A stretch of 64,000 nt of DNA from Planctomycetota bacterium (GTDB lineage: Bacteria; Planctomycetota; J058; JAJDCP01), in contig JAJDCP010000070.1 of NCBI GenBank assembly GCA_029260765.1, positions 36,234 to 100,233 on the forward strand, read 5' to 3'. Shown in pieces: positions 45,652 through 54,182 of this stretch; position 1 is the first letter of the stretch, and each line of letters starts with the position of its first letter. Both the position numbers and the translations under genes were made by a program. The notes under the pieces are model-generated. The model saw only the letters and a list, made by a program, of their open reading frames with translations, was not told the origin of the DNA and did no database searches.

Positions 45652-45657
45652 ATTGTA
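45652..45657 (-). promoter_or_regulatory. Possible -10 box of the PGB-domain gene
   Basis: Minus-strand TACAAT (45657-45652) lies only 9 nt before ATG 45642, so transcription would start at or within a few bases of the start codon. No good -35 is present, making this low-confidence. Confidence 0.3.
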
Positions 45658-45732
45658 GTGACAAGCGCGCGGCTGGGGAAGCACTCGCGACCGGAAGCCG
45701 TCCACCAGGAGTGTGGGCGTACCACCCCAGGC

Positions 45733-45761
45733 TTGCACGAAGGTCTCGACACCGCTAGAGT
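45733..45761 (+). promoter_or_regulatory. Candidate promoter of the small gene at 45808
   Basis: TTGCAC (45733-45738) and TAGAGT (45756-45761) are separated by 17 nt. The predicted start is about 40 nt before TTG 45808. Confidence 0.45.
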
Positions 45762-45807
45762 CCTCCCACTGGTTCTTGCCGAAGAGGCAGCTAGGACATC
45801 AGTTGCC

Positions 45808-46266
45808 TTGGAAGCACCGCAGCACATCCTGATCTACCTGAAAGTCCACAAAGACGGCAACGAGCTGTACCGCTCGCCCATCCGCGAGTTGCGTGCCCTC
45901 GGTGGAGTGCTCGTCCAGATCGCCCTCGATCGGCTGCGTTCTGACGACCGCAACGCCTGGCTCGGAGCCTCGCTCGAATATGTCGATGCCTCATCGGGCC
46001 GCTTGTTGCTGGCCTTTGAGCCCGAGGGACGCACGCTGGTGATCCGTGGCGAGATCCCGGACGAATACAAAGATCGTCTGCTCTCGCCCGAAGAAGCGGG
46101 CCAGAGTGTAGAGCGGGCGATCGGGAAGTTGGGGCCGTCGATGAAGGAAGACGAGCGCAGCGTGATCAAGAACACCTTCCGTACGCGCGTCGATGGCCTG
46201 TTGCGCCGCATCGGCGAGGCGCTCGACGAAAACGGCTGCTTCCGCTTCACCGTGCATCGCCCCTGA
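45808..46266 (+). CDS. Unrecognised small protein, about 152 aa
   Basis: The frame is open for a long way upstream, but only as the antisense shadow of the PGB-domain gene; coding character begins near ALEAPQHILIYLKVHKDGNELYRSP. TTG 45808 is the best start in that region, with AGGA about 11 nt upstream, but it is uncertain. The protein is compact and charged (RLRSDDRNAWLGASLEY, FEPEGRTLVIRGEIPDEY, KNTFRTRVDGLLRRIGEALD), without signal or membrane segments. Its divergence from the PGB gene may mean shared regulation. No family was recognised. Confidence 0.6.
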   Translation: MEAPQHILIYLKVHKDGNELYRSPIRELRALGGVLVQIALDRLRSDDRNAWLGASLEYVDASSGRLLLAFEPEGRTLVIRGEIPDEYKDRLLSPEEAGQSVERAIGKLGPSMKEDERSVIKNTFRTRVDGLLRRIGEALDENGCFRFTVHRP

Positions 46267-46272
46267 ACGGGC

Positions 46273-47772
46273 TCAGGAACCGCCGGTGTCCGCAGGCGGG
46301 TTCTGCGGTGGGGCGGGCTCCGGATCAGGCACGGGCTGTTCCGTCACACTCGCCAGCACCTTCAGCGCTGCCGCCAACTCGGCCGACCCGACCACGACAG
46401 TGATGTGCCGATCGGCCTCAGCCACCGGGATGTCTGCTCGCTGGCTGAGCTTGAAGGTATAGCTGGTCTTGCCCGCAGCGATGCGCAGGCTGCTGTCGAC
46501 CTCCACCAGGTCGGGACGCCCCGCCCAGACATCCAGCATCAGCTCTTCTTCCAGGGGTCGGCTGAGCCGCACCTGCAGAAAAACCGGCAGACGCGGCAGG
46601 CCGTCCTCAAGCGCCGCGGTCTCATCGGGGAGCAGCTCGATACGGAGGGGCTCGAGCGGGATCTCGGGCTGCAACAGTACAGCGAGCTGCGCGTGCATGC
46701 CGGCCCCAGCTACGAAGACGTTCGCCGTGCGGTCATCCATATCCGGCAGAGCCCCGGCCTTTTGCGCAATCGTAAATGAGGCGCTGAGCTCTCCCGCCGG
46801 AACCCGAACGACACTCGGCGCCTCGAGATACTCGGGCCGCCCGGAGAGCACGACGAGCTCGACATCTGCCTCGTCCGACCGGTTCAACAGCACACGCACG
46901 ACGGCCGGCAGCGTGGGCAGACCATCTTCGAGCGCCGTGTCCGGAGCCGCTTCGAGCGTGGCGCGCAGAGGTTCGATCGGGGCGGGCATCGGCACCGTCA
47001 CGTCGGCGGCCGCGCTGACACCATGGCCCGTCACCAACACACGTGAACGACGATCGACCGCGCTCAGCCGGGCATCCGGCTGTTGGCGCAGCTCGAAACG
47101 TGCTCGGGTCTCTCCAGCCGGGATCTCAACCCTGCTGGGCGCATCGATCAGTTCAGGCCTGCCCGCCCAGACCTCGAACTCCAAGGGGGTTTTCGAGGGC
47201 CGGTTGAGCGTCAACACCAGGCTGCCAGGAGTCCGCAGACTGCCCGCCTCGAGCTCCGCCCCCTCCTCGGGCTCGAGCGAGGCAGCCAGGGGCTCGGGCT
47301 TGCTCCCGCCCTGCAGCAGTTCGAGGCGCTGCAGACTGGCCTGGCGCACGTCCCCAAGCTCAACCACAACCCGTCGCTCGAGCAACACCAGGCCTGAAGC
47401 CGGTGCGCCTTCGCGGTAACGAGCCTCCTGGTAGCTGACCCGCCGCCCCCACCCCTCGGGCAGAGTGACCTGCACGGTATCGCGCAGCACCCGGTAGGTT
47501 TCCCCGTCGATATCTTCCAGCGAGCCTTCGATACGTTCTGCCTCGCGAGCCACCCAGGCGTGCGAAGAGCCTGCGGAGGTTTCAAGGAAGAGAAGCAGGG
47601 AATCTCCGGCCACTCCCTGCACCTTGAGGCTCCAGGTCTCTTCGTGGGAACCTTCGCTGAACCGGTAGCTGGCCCAGTCTCCAACCTCGGCGTGCCGCCA
47701 GGCGACGAACGGATCCTGGCCGCAACAGCTGGCCGCGAGCGAGAAAATCAAAAGGATGGATCGGGAAGACAT
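46273..47772 (-). CDS. Exported lipoprotein with tandem ~110-residue beta repeats, 499 aa
   Basis: Signal peptide with a lipobox-like SLAASC, so a lipoprotein. Residues about 25-160 form an N-terminal domain; then three related segments of about 105 residues recur (about 160-255, 265-365, 370-470) with motifs such as LEDGLPTLPAVVRVLL, WAGRPDLVEV, IPAGETRARFEL and RITVVVG-like ends, typical of Ig-like or Calx-beta-like repeats. The C terminus is Pro-rich. It sits 83 nt after the ArnT-like gene of the glycosyltransferase run and stops 6 nt from the convergent small gene. A surface adhesin or envelope protein is likely; no ligand is apparent. Confidence 0.75.
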   Translation of the reverse strand: MSSRSILLIFSLAASCCGQDPFVAWRHAEVGDWASYRFSEGSHEETWSLKVQGVAGDSLLLFLETSAGSSHAWVAREAERIEGSLEDIDGETYRVLRDTVQVTLPEGWGRRVSYQEARYREGAPASGLVLLERRVVVELGDVRQASLQRLELLQGGSKPEPLAASLEPEEGAELEAGSLRTPGSLVLTLNRPSKTPLEFEVWAGRPELIDAPSRVEIPAGETRARFELRQQPDARLSAVDRRSRVLVTGHGVSAAADVTVPMPAPIEPLRATLEAAPDTALEDGLPTLPAVVRVLLNRSDEADVELVVLSGRPEYLEAPSVVRVPAGELSASFTIAQKAGALPDMDDRTANVFVAGAGMHAQLAVLLQPEIPLEPLRIELLPDETAALEDGLPRLPVFLQVRLSRPLEEELMLDVWAGRPDLVEVDSSLRIAAGKTSYTFKLSQRADIPVAEADRHITVVVGSAELAAALKVLASVTEQPVPDPEPAPPQNPPADTGGS

Positions 47773-47855
47773 CGCGCGGCTCCTGGCTCCTGGACGGTCG
47801 TGCAGAGGCGATTGTAATCCAGCTCAGCGTCCAAGCCAAGCGGCAATAGACAGGC

Positions 47856-49265
47856 TCAAACAGCCTCCGAGCCCGAATTGCGGCGGGGAAGACCCAGACC
47901 AAACCCGGCCAGCAACGCCAGACAGGGCGCAGCGGGAACCCTGAAGCGCGGGCAGGAATCACGGCCCGACGCCAGGCCCAGCAATACGCCCACACAAGCC
48001 AGGTAGAGCAGCATGGAGCGTCGCAACCTGGGGCGTTTCCAGGCACGCGGCACACCGACCAACGCCGCCAGATAGAGCAGCCAAGGCAGGCCTCCCTCCC
48101 ATGCGCGCAGCAACACATGCAGTGCGCCCGTCCACCCCCTGCCCGCCAGGACCTCTAGAGCCGCCGTCAGCCCCTTTTCACGCAACGCCACCGACACCGA
48201 AGGCTGCCACGAATGCACCCCCCAGAACCGGTACGAGAACCAGGGAAATTCCGAGCCCGACAGCATCTGACCCAGCCCCTCGAGCGTCATCAAGATGGCG
48301 GAGCCCTTGTAGTTCCAGAGGACCTCGAAAGCCAACTCGCGCTGCAGAGCCGCGATCTCTCGCGGAGTGGCGCGTGGCGGCAGACGCCGTGCAAACTCTG
48401 CATCGAGGATGGCCTGAGCATCTTCCAGGGTCATCTCCCGATGGTAGGCAACCATCGCACCGGCGGCTCGGAAGTGCAGCAAGTTGTTCTCGGCGATGCT
48501 GCTCACGCCCACTGGTCCGCCTTGCACGATGTTGCGGACGATCCAGGGGCCCGCGGACAGCGCGACCCCCAGAGCCAGAGCCCCGATCCGGGTCCATCCC
48601 TGCCTGCGGCGTGCTCCGCGATACCACACCAGGGAATCGAGCAGAAAGGGAACGAAGAGGTACAGGGCGATCGGCCGTGTCAAGCCCGCCAGGCCCACCA
48701 GCAATCCCCCCAGCAATGCCCGACGGGCGCCATCACCTGACCAGACATAGACGGCAGCGGTCACCAGCAGCGCAGCAAGGGTGTCGCTGATCAGGAAGCT
48801 CCCCCACAGGATCGACGACGCATCCAGCGCCAGGAAACTGGCCGCCACCAGCCCCACGCGGAAGCCATGACGCGCGGCCAACCTCCAACACAGCCAGACA
48901 GTGGCGGCCCCGAACAAGGCCTGCACGAGCAGCGCGGCCAGGGCCCGCCGCCCAAAAACCAGGTAGCAAGCCGCGAGGAAGCCCGGATAGCCCGGAGTGC
49001 GGATGAAGTCTGGTTGGAACGGCGTGCTGCGTGACTGCGAGAACCCCCTCCCCTCGAGCAGGTTCTCGGCCAACTGTTGGTAGCCATGCGCATCGTTGTG
49101 ATGGAACGAAAGGAAGAGTACCCGTTCAGGGTGCTCTGCGACCGCCCCCCAGAACACGAGGCGCAGGGCCAGTCCGAGCAGCAGCACAGCCCACAAACAG
49201 ATACGCCGCCCGCCTGACAGCACAGCGGAGCCCGCTGCCTCGGTCGTGGCTGCCGTGTCGCTCAA
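47856..49265 (-). CDS. ArnT/PMT-like membrane glycosyltransferase (GT-C fold)
   Basis: About 469 residues. TTG 49265 overlaps the previous gene's stop and has GGAGG 7 nt upstream; GTG 49271 is too close to that site. About ten hydrophobic helices are present (for example ICLWAVLLLGLALRLVFW). After helix 1 comes FLSFHHNDAHGYQQLAENLLEGRG, where an Asp near this position is catalytic in GT-C enzymes, and then RTPGYPGFLAA. It should transfer a sugar from a polyprenyl-phosphate donor in the inner membrane, on the periplasmic side. As the last gene of the glycosyltransferase run it may finish a glycan or lipid A modification. Confidence 0.82.
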   Translation of the reverse strand: MSDTAATTEAAGSAVLSGGRRICLWAVLLLGLALRLVFWGAVAEHPERVLFLSFHHNDAHGYQQLAENLLEGRGFSQSRSTPFQPDFIRTPGYPGFLAACYLVFGRRALAALLVQALFGAATVWLCWRLAARHGFRVGLVAASFLALDASSILWGSFLISDTLAALLVTAAVYVWSGDGARRALLGGLLVGLAGLTRPIALYLFVPFLLDSLVWYRGARRRQGWTRIGALALGVALSAGPWIVRNIVQGGPVGVSSIAENNLLHFRAAGAMVAYHREMTLEDAQAILDAEFARRLPPRATPREIAALQRELAFEVLWNYKGSAILMTLEGLGQMLSGSEFPWFSYRFWGVHSWQPSVSVALREKGLTAALEVLAGRGWTGALHVLLRAWEGGLPWLLYLAALVGVPRAWKRPRLRRSMLLYLACVGVLLGLASGRDSCPRFRVPAAPCLALLAGFGLGLPRRNSGSEAV

Positions 49266-50479
49266 GTCCACGCCTCCAGGATCTCAGAGTACACGCGCTG
49301 CATCGCCGCGACATGGCTCTGCAGCTGAAAACGACGCATAACGGTCTGGCGCGCAGCGATGCCGAGCCGGTTCCGCAGGGCCCGATCGAGCAACAAATCA
49401 CGCAGGGCCGCGCAGAGCGCTTGCGGCTCCCTCGGATCGACCAGCGCACCGTCGTGGCCCGCCCGGATGATCTCGGCCGGGCCGCCGAGACACGAGGCAA
49501 GCACGGGCACCCCGCAGGCCATCGCTTCGACGACCACCAGGCCGAAAGGCTCGGGCTGCAACGACGCGTGCACCAGCAGATCGAGTGCGCCGAACAGCTC
49601 GGGCATGTCGTTCCGATTTCCCAGAAAGCGCACCGTTCCTTGCAGGCGCAGTTTGGCGACCAGGTCCTCCAGCTCACGCCGACGCCGCTCGCCGCTATAG
49701 GGGCTTCCCCCCACCAACAGCAGGCGTAGCTGCGGGAGCTCCGGCGCGAGCACCGCCACAGCGCGCAAGACCGCCTCGTGGCCCTTCCAGGTCGCCAAGC
49801 GACCGAACAACCCGAGCACCAGGTCCTGCTCGGAGAGGCCGAGTCGCTGGCGCAGCGCTTTTCGGGAAACAGCCGGAGCGAACCGGTCCACATCCACGCC
49901 ATTGGGCACGACCCGCAGCTTGCCAGCATAGCGCGCTGCCATCGGCTGTGCGCAAGCCCGAGACACCGCCACCACCCGCAGCGGAAGCGCCGCTGCCGCG
50001 AGCAACGCCGCCCGCGGCAGGCCGCCGGCCAGGGTCGGCGAGACGATGTCCTGCAGATGCCACAGACTGGGAATTCCCGCCAGGCGCGCCGCCGGCGAAC
50101 CATACAGGTGCGGAAGCAAGGCGCCGGTCTGCGCCAGTTCCGCGCCAACTTCCCGCAGAGCCGCAGCCAACCGCGCGCTGGCGGGAGCGAACAGGGCGAG
50201 ATTCCAGCAGACTGCGAGCGGATCGAAGAGTTTGCGCCCCAAGACGAAGCGGCTGGTCGAGCGCAAGCGCGCCCGGGGCACCAGGCGCCACTCCACGCCC
50301 AGCGCCTCGAGACGCTCACGGAGCGGGCCATCACAAGGCAGAAGCACCACCGGCTCGTAGCGGCGGCGGTCCAGGTGGGTGAGCAGCCCGAGAAGGTTGA
50401 CCTGGGCACCGCCGATGGCTGCATCCTGCTCGATGTACGCGATGCGCCGCGGCCCGGACGCGCCCTGCGCCTCAGACAC
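49262..50479 (-). CDS. GT4-family glycosyltransferase
   Basis: 405 residues, GT-B fold. The N-terminal donor-independent half starts RRIAYIEQDAAIGGAQVNLLGLL; the C-terminal half carries FGRLATWKGHEAVLRAV and the EX7E-type motif EPFGLVVVEAMACGVPVLAS. GTG 50479 with AGGTG upstream; it overlaps the previous gene by 8 nt. The nucleotide-sugar substrate is not known. It is one of three GT4 enzymes in the island. Confidence 0.9.
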   Translation of the reverse strand: MSEAQGASGPRRIAYIEQDAAIGGAQVNLLGLLTHLDRRRYEPVVLLPCDGPLRERLEALGVEWRLVPRARLRSTSRFVLGRKLFDPLAVCWNLALFAPASARLAAALREVGAELAQTGALLPHLYGSPAARLAGIPSLWHLQDIVSPTLAGGLPRAALLAAAALPLRVVAVSRACAQPMAARYAGKLRVVPNGVDVDRFAPAVSRKALRQRLGLSEQDLVLGLFGRLATWKGHEAVLRAVAVLAPELPQLRLLLVGGSPYSGERRRRELEDLVAKLRLQGTVRFLGNRNDMPELFGALDLLVHASLQPEPFGLVVVEAMACGVPVLASCLGGPAEIIRAGHDGALVDPREPQALCAALRDLLLDRALRNRLGIAARQTVMRRFQLQSHVAAMQRVYSEILEAWT

Positions 50480-51446
50480 GGGAAAGCACCTCGAGCAAGC
50501 TGTGGGCCCTGCGTCGCAGGGAATACAGCTTGAGGATACGTTGGCGCGCTCTCTCCCCTAGCTGCTGCGGCGCATCCATGGCTGCGGCAAATGCACGCTC
50601 GAGGGAACCGGGCTGCGCGCAGTCGGCTACGAATCCCGCCTCCCCGACCACCTCGGGCAACGCAAAGGAGTCACTGACCACTGGCACGCAGCGGTAGAGC
50701 ATCGCTTCGGCCACCGAACAGCCGAAAGCCTCGTGACGGGATGGCTGGACCACCACGCGTGCGCGCTGAAGCAGGTAGCGGAGCTCGGGATCAGGCAGAT
50801 AACCGCTGAGCTCGAGATTCGCGGGCGCGAGACGCCGCAGCAGCTGGTAGGCACCATCCCTCCATCGGCCGATCAGCTTGAAACGCACTCCCGGGAACGC
50901 CCGGGCCAGGCGCACCAGGTGCCGATGGCCTTTGCGCTCGAGGTTGGCCCGGCACACCTGCCCGATGCTGACGGCCAACGGTCGCTTGGGTGTCGGTGGC
51001 TCCCAATAGGCCGGGAAACCATGGGGAATCAGTTCGCAGCGCGCCGGCTCGACTCCTGCATTGCGGATCGCTTCGTCTTGATTCGAAGCCGACACACAGA
51101 GCACGCGATCCGCCAACTGCAGCAGGCGCCGGCCCACCTCCCTCCGAAGCCCGGGCTGCATGGCCCCATAGCCGATCTCCGGGAGCGCTGCGACGTCAAA
51201 CCCGCCCGCAACCACGACCAGCTTACGGCCGAGACTCCGGGCGAGCAGCGCGGCGGGTAGAAAGTGGGCGCTGGCGAACCAGCAAAAGACCAGGTCGGCC
51301 CAGGCCAGGTCCTTGAGATTCCAAGCGAGATTCCGCAGCGCGCGCCGGTGATTGCACACGCTGCGCACCGAATGCGCACCCCGAAGGATCTCGAGGTCGC
51401 GGCGCACGAACGATTGCAGACCTGTGTGCAGGAACAGGATGTTCAT
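50472..51446 (-). CDS. GT4-like glycosyltransferase, 324 aa
   Basis: ATG 51446 overlaps the GT2 gene stop (ATGA); the frame runs open to 51854 but only through that gene. The short N-terminal half begins NILFLHTGLQSFVRRDLEIL; the C-terminal half has SIGQVCRANLERKGHRHLVRLA and EAFGCSVAEAMLYRCVPVVSD, the glycosyltransferase-1 signature. It is about 60-80 residues shorter than usual GT4 proteins in the N-terminal half. Transferred sugar unknown. Confidence 0.87.
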   Translation of the reverse strand: MNILFLHTGLQSFVRRDLEILRGAHSVRSVCNHRRALRNLAWNLKDLAWADLVFCWFASAHFLPAALLARSLGRKLVVVAGGFDVAALPEIGYGAMQPGLRREVGRRLLQLADRVLCVSASNQDEAIRNAGVEPARCELIPHGFPAYWEPPTPKRPLAVSIGQVCRANLERKGHRHLVRLARAFPGVRFKLIGRWRDGAYQLLRRLAPANLELSGYLPDPELRYLLQRARVVVQPSRHEAFGCSVAEAMLYRCVPVVSDSFALPEVVGEAGFVADCAQPGSLERAFAAAMDAPQQLGERARQRILKLYSLRRRAHSLLEVLSRV

Positions 51447-52210
51447 GGGCCTGCGTCCCAACCCCGCTCCGCTTCCCAGAGCCGTAGATAGATCAGGAAG
51501 TTGTACCCCGCCTTCAACTGCGCCACCAGATAGCCGCGCAGCCCGTCCCGGAAGCCCTGCTGGTAGAAATACGAATAGGCGAACATCGCTGCCGGACGCA
51601 GGGCCAGGTCCCGCAAGCGGAAGCGTTTGCCGTCTCGTACCAGCTGGTCCCGCTCGTAGCGCGTGTAGCGTGCGAGCTTCAGCAGGTAGCCGTGCATGTC
51701 GGTGAAATCGTGATGGATGATGTGGTGCTGCAGATCGCGGAGTCGTCCGGCAGGGATGTCCAGATGCGCATGCACCGTCCGATCGTGATAGCGGCAGGAC
51801 CTGCGGAACACCCTGACCAGCGTGTCCGGGTAGATTCCTCCGTGACGTACCCACTGCCCGTAGATCAGGTTCTTGCGCCGTACACGGAAGCCGTCGACGT
51901 CCGCACCGGCCGAAGCCAGCTGACCTCGGAGCTCTTCGGCGAAACCTGCTTCGAGCACTTCGTCGCTGTCGAGCACCAGGACCCAGGCATGCTGGGCCTG
52001 AGGAATGGCCCAGTTCTTCTGGCGGGCAGAGTTTTCGTAGCTGTGCTGCAGGATGCGGGCTCCGTAACCGCGGCAGATCTCGACCGTGGCGTCGCTGCTG
52101 AAGCTGTCGACGACCAACAACTCGTCCACCCAGGTCAGGCTGGCGAGGCAGCGCCGGATGATGGTCTCATTGTTGAAGGTTGGCACGATCGCGCTCACCT
52201 GCGGGCGCAT
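51443..52210 (-). CDS. GT2-family glycosyltransferase, WaaE/KdtX-like
   Basis: 255 residues. ATG 52210 shares its A with the previous gene's stop codon. GT-A fold motifs: SAIVPTFNNETIIRRCLASL, VDSFSSDATVEI, and the metal-binding LVLDSDEVLE. The C-terminal region with HDFTDMHGYLLKLARYTRYERDQL and a hydrophobic YSYFYQQGFRDGLRGY is typical of the WaaE/KdtX group that adds glucose to the lipopolysaccharide inner core. The match suggests an LPS or related envelope glycan, but not a precise linkage. Confidence 0.88.
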   Translation of the reverse strand: MRPQVSAIVPTFNNETIIRRCLASLTWVDELLVVDSFSSDATVEICRGYGARILQHSYENSARQKNWAIPQAQHAWVLVLDSDEVLEAGFAEELRGQLASAGADVDGFRVRRKNLIYGQWVRHGGIYPDTLVRVFRRSCRYHDRTVHAHLDIPAGRLRDLQHHIIHHDFTDMHGYLLKLARYTRYERDQLVRDGKRFRLRDLALRPAAMFAYSYFYQQGFRDGLRGYLVAQLKAGYNFLIYLRLWEAERGWDAGP

Positions 52211-53388
52211 CACTGCCTCCTCGAAACGGCATCTGCTTGCATGGCCTCAGCATAGCAGGCCAGGTAGCGGTCGGCACACCGCTGCCAGCTGAACGCGTCG
52301 AGGCCGGCAGCCGGCCCTTCCACCACTTCGTCCCGCAACAGCCGCGACCAGGCGCGCTCGAGGGTGCTTGCGGACCCTGGCTCGACCAAGCGCAACCCCG
52401 GGCAGCGCGCGGCGATCTCCCGCAACCCCCCCACGTCCGAAGCGAGCACCCGCGCTCCGGCGGCCAATGCCTCGAGGGCGATCAATCCGAACGGCTCACG
52501 CCGGGAGGGGATCACCACACAGGCAGCCCCCCGCAACAGCCGCCCCAGCTGCTTGCGCGACGCCCGCCCCCAGAACACAAGGCGCGCACCGCCCCCTGTT
52601 CGAGGCAGCCGTCGCGCGCGGGCCAGCGCCTCCAAACGGCCCAGCTCCGGACCACTGCCCGCCAGGATCAGATCGGGGCAGGCAGCACCCAGGCTCTTCA
52701 GGAGGCGCCCCCAAGCCTCGAGCAGGACATCGAAGCCCTTCTTGGGAACCAGCCGGCCCGCCGCCAGCGTGTAGGGACGCGGATGTTGCCAGGGCTGGAG
52801 CGCCTCGAGCTCAGCGGGCTCGATGCCATTCCAGCACACCCGGGCACGTTCGGACAGCCCGGGCGCCAGCGCAGCGGCTTGTTCGAGCAACCAGGCCGAG
52901 CAGGCCGTGACGTGTGGAGACGCTCCGAGCTGGGCACGCAGGAGCCAACGCGCCCCGGCCCCCCTGCGCGCCGGCCCCGCGACGTCATCCCCATGCAGGC
53001 TGAGCACACAGGGTAGGTCCAGCAACTTGCAGGCAGCCAACAGATACGGTGCCTGGCTGCCACAGAAGTGGATATTGACGACGTCGGGCCGCGCGCGACG
53101 CAGGAAATGCAAGAGCCGCAGGAAGCTCAGCTGGCTCCACAGCAGGCCGAGGCCATGCCGACCAAGACGATCGGGACGCAGGGAGGCGGGAAGCAAACCC
53201 ATGAACAGCAAGCGCCGCACCTCGATGCCGGCGATGCTCTCCACGGACGGAAGGTGCCGGGGGTAACGACACGCCAGCACCGAAACGCCATGCCCGCGAG
53301 CCTTCAGGGCAGCCGCCAGGCGCGCAACCGCCTCCTGCAGTCCACCCAGCACGGGGTGATACGAAGCGCTGGCCAGGAGGATCTTCAT
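52210..53388 (-). CDS. GT4-family glycosyltransferase, first gene of island
   Basis: 392 residues starting ATG 53388. N-terminal KILLASASYHPVLGGLQEAVARL (the glycine-rich GG-x-E-like loop) and HFCGSQAPYLLAACKLL; C-terminal YTLAAGRLVPKKGFDVLLEAW and EPFGLIALEALAAGARVLASDVGG with the EX7E motif. Five glycosyltransferase genes run from here to 47856 with overlaps of 1-8 nt, so they are co-translated. It starts 35 nt after the PTS protein gene. Confidence 0.9.
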   Translation of the reverse strand: MKILLASASYHPVLGGLQEAVARLAAALKARGHGVSVLACRYPRHLPSVESIAGIEVRRLLFMGLLPASLRPDRLGRHGLGLLWSQLSFLRLLHFLRRARPDVVNIHFCGSQAPYLLAACKLLDLPCVLSLHGDDVAGPARRGAGARWLLRAQLGASPHVTACSAWLLEQAAALAPGLSERARVCWNGIEPAELEALQPWQHPRPYTLAAGRLVPKKGFDVLLEAWGRLLKSLGAACPDLILAGSGPELGRLEALARARRLPRTGGGARLVFWGRASRKQLGRLLRGAACVVIPSRREPFGLIALEALAAGARVLASDVGGLREIAARCPGLRLVEPGSASTLERAWSRLLRDEVVEGPAAGLDAFSWQRCADRYLACYAEAMQADAVSRRQ

Positions 53389-53404
53389 CGCGCGTGTGCC
53401 CGCA

Positions 53405-53422
53405 GCGGGGTGCTGACCCCGC
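53405..53422 (-). terminator. Hairpin between the PtsN-like and glycosyltransferase genes
   Basis: GCGGGGT-GCTG-ACCCCGC is a perfect 7-bp stem with a 4-nt loop, ending 1 nt before the EIIA stop on the minus strand. No T tract follows, so it may only attenuate read-through or stabilise mRNA ends. Confidence 0.4.
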
Positions 53423-53423
53423 G

Positions 53424-53939
53424 TCAGCGGACCTCTACCAGTTCGCCCGCGTCGTTGTCGCCGCCGTACAGACGCTCTTCGGCGGTGCGCAGCACCTGCT
53501 CAAGATCGTCTTCATCACGGCTGGCAAGCAGGCGTTGGCGGAATTCACTGTCGACGAACAACGCCCCGATACGTCCCATCAACAGGAGATGGTCATTGTG
53601 GGCGCGTTGCGGGCTGAGGAAGAGGAAGATGACCTTCACCCGCTCAGGGCCCCCGAAATCGACGCCCCGGCGCGACAGTGCGAGCGCGCCGAGAAAACCA
53701 TCCACGCGATCGGTGCGGATGTGGGGCACCGCGACACCGTTGCCGATTCCCGTCGACGACACAGCCTCACGTTTGAGAATGCTGAGATAGATCTCATCGG
53801 CAATCTTCGGGTGGATGCGGCTTCGAGCCACGAGTTGACGGACCATCTCCAACAGCGCCTGATCGCGCTCTTCAGCCTCGAGGCGAAAGATGATGCCGTC
53901 CGTGCCAATCACATCGAACAGGCGCAGATCATCCAGCAC
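53424..53939 (-). CDS. PtsN-like EIIA protein (PTS fructose/nitrogen type)
   Basis: 171 residues from GTG 53939, with GGAG 7 nt upstream (a TTG at 53957 is less likely). The PTS_EIIA_2 fold is recognisable: SSTGIGNGVAVPHIRTDRVDG contains the phosphorylated histidine (PHIRT), followed by VKVIFLFLSPQRAHNDHLLLMGRIGALF and a C-terminal helix. Membrane EIIC, EI and HPr genes are absent here, as is usual for regulatory PtsN-type proteins, which sense phosphotransfer state rather than transport sugar. It may control expression of the glycosyltransferase run downstream, from which it is separated by a hairpin. Confidence 0.85.
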   Translation of the reverse strand: MLDDLRLFDVIGTDGIIFRLEAEERDQALLEMVRQLVARSRIHPKIADEIYLSILKREAVSSTGIGNGVAVPHIRTDRVDGFLGALALSRRGVDFGGPERVKVIFLFLSPQRAHNDHLLLMGRIGALFVDSEFRQRLLASRDEDDLEQVLRTAEERLYGGDNDAGELVEVR

Positions 53940-54023
53940 GTCTGGTCTCCGCGGCAAGACTCGGTTACCACACTACCCGAGAGACAGGCAGTTAGGGATC
54001 CGGCCCAGAATCTGGAAGGCTCT

Positions 54024-54052
54024 ACCATAACCTATGTCGGATCCAAAGCCAA
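54024..54052 (-). promoter_or_regulatory. Candidate promoter of the PtsN-like gene
   Basis: Minus-strand TTGGCT (54052-54047) and TATGGT (54029-54024) are separated by 17 nt. The predicted leader is about 80 nt. Confidence 0.45.
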
Positions 54053-54182
54053 AAACTGCCGGGAAATCGATGCGCGGCGCCGTGGCAGCTTGCGACGGCA
54101 GGAGCTCTCTGCGGCACTGGACGCTAGCCGTTGGTGTCGGTAGAATCGCTGCATCACGACATCAGAGATCAGGAGACGCGCC

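Noticed and set aside
43459..45807. Upstream part of the long plus-strand frame that ends at 46266
   Set aside because: It is antisense to the PGB-domain gene; only the last part from about 45808 is free of overlap and looks coding.
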